Assembly: GCA_030672445.1 (NCBI GenBank) | Contig: DAOVGK010000097.1 | Coordinates: 1 to 7,435, forward strand | Direction of reading: 5' to 3' | DNA from: Candidatus Aerophobota bacterium | GTDB lineage: Bacteria > Aerophobota > Aerophobia > Aerophobales > AE-B3A | DNA length: 7,435 bases | Shown: positions 7,388-7,435 of the stretch, in pieces | How positions within the stretch are numbered: position 1 is the stretch's first letter | How the letters are laid out: every line of letters begins with the position of its first letter | Translations under genes and position numbers: made by a program | Notes under the pieces: generated by a model | The model's input: the letters and a program-made list of their open reading frames with translations, nothing else | Databases searched by the model: none | Told to the model about the DNA's origin: nothing

Positions 7388-7435
7388 TTCATAGTTCATA
7401 GTTCATGGCTCATAGTTCATAGCTCATAGCTCATA
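7388..7435 (+). repeat. Heptamer tandem array (YTCATAG), cut by window edge
   Basis: Six complete 7-bp units and a partial seventh run to the end of the window: TTCATAG, TTCATAG, TTCATGG, CTCATAG, TTCATAG, CTCATAG, then CTCATA. It is the same unit as at 708-742, in the same orientation, about 6.6 kb away. It lies immediately upstream of the purH promoter and is not part of any gene seen here. Confidence 0.9.

Overview
The window reads as an ordinary, moderately AT-rich bacterial chromosome segment. It carries six housekeeping genes with intact family motifs, in two convergent groups. The pyrH-frr pair is bacterial. I cannot place the organism more precisely from sequence alone. The short palindromic elements, the 7-bp tandem repeats and a single-chain phosphoglucose/phosphomannose isomerase would suit an uncultured or candidate-phylum bacterium, but that is a weak inference.

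Plus strand, 1-1444: the 3' part of pyrH (UMP kinase, cut by the left window edge) is followed by frr (ribosome recycling factor). The 184-nt gap between them is unusually structured. Five head-to-tail copies of a heptamer (consensus YTCATAG) follow pyrH, and four copies in the opposite orientation lie just before frr. The longest frr reading frame begins inside the second array. The real start is almost certainly the ATG at 887, which has a GGAGG five bases upstream and gives a 185-residue protein, the same length as E. coli RRF.

Convergent gap, 1445-1620: no gene. It holds a compact palindromic, REP/MITE-like element with two perfect 8-bp hairpins enclosed by a 9-bp inverted repeat.

Minus strand, 7385 down to 1621: a probable four-gene operon, purH - folC - ptsI - bifunctional pgi/pmi. 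The junctions are 11 nt apart, an 8-nt overlap, and 1 nt apart. A good sigma-70-type promoter (TTGACG, 16 bp, TATATT with an extended -10 TG) lies just before purH. PurH needs 10-formyl-tetrahydrofolate and FolC makes polyglutamylated folates, so the first two genes are linked by one-carbon supply to purine synthesis. PtsI (phosphoenolpyruvate-protein phosphotransferase) and the sugar-phosphate isomerase connect sugar uptake or carbon sensing with hexose-phosphate interconversion.

Right edge, 7388-7435: another array of the same heptamer abuts the -35 box of the purH promoter and runs off the window.

I see no CRISPR array, transposase, phage gene, tRNA, rRNA or riboswitch, and no convincing undescribed multi-gene system. 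The most interesting material is non-coding: the heptamer arrays and the palindromic element.
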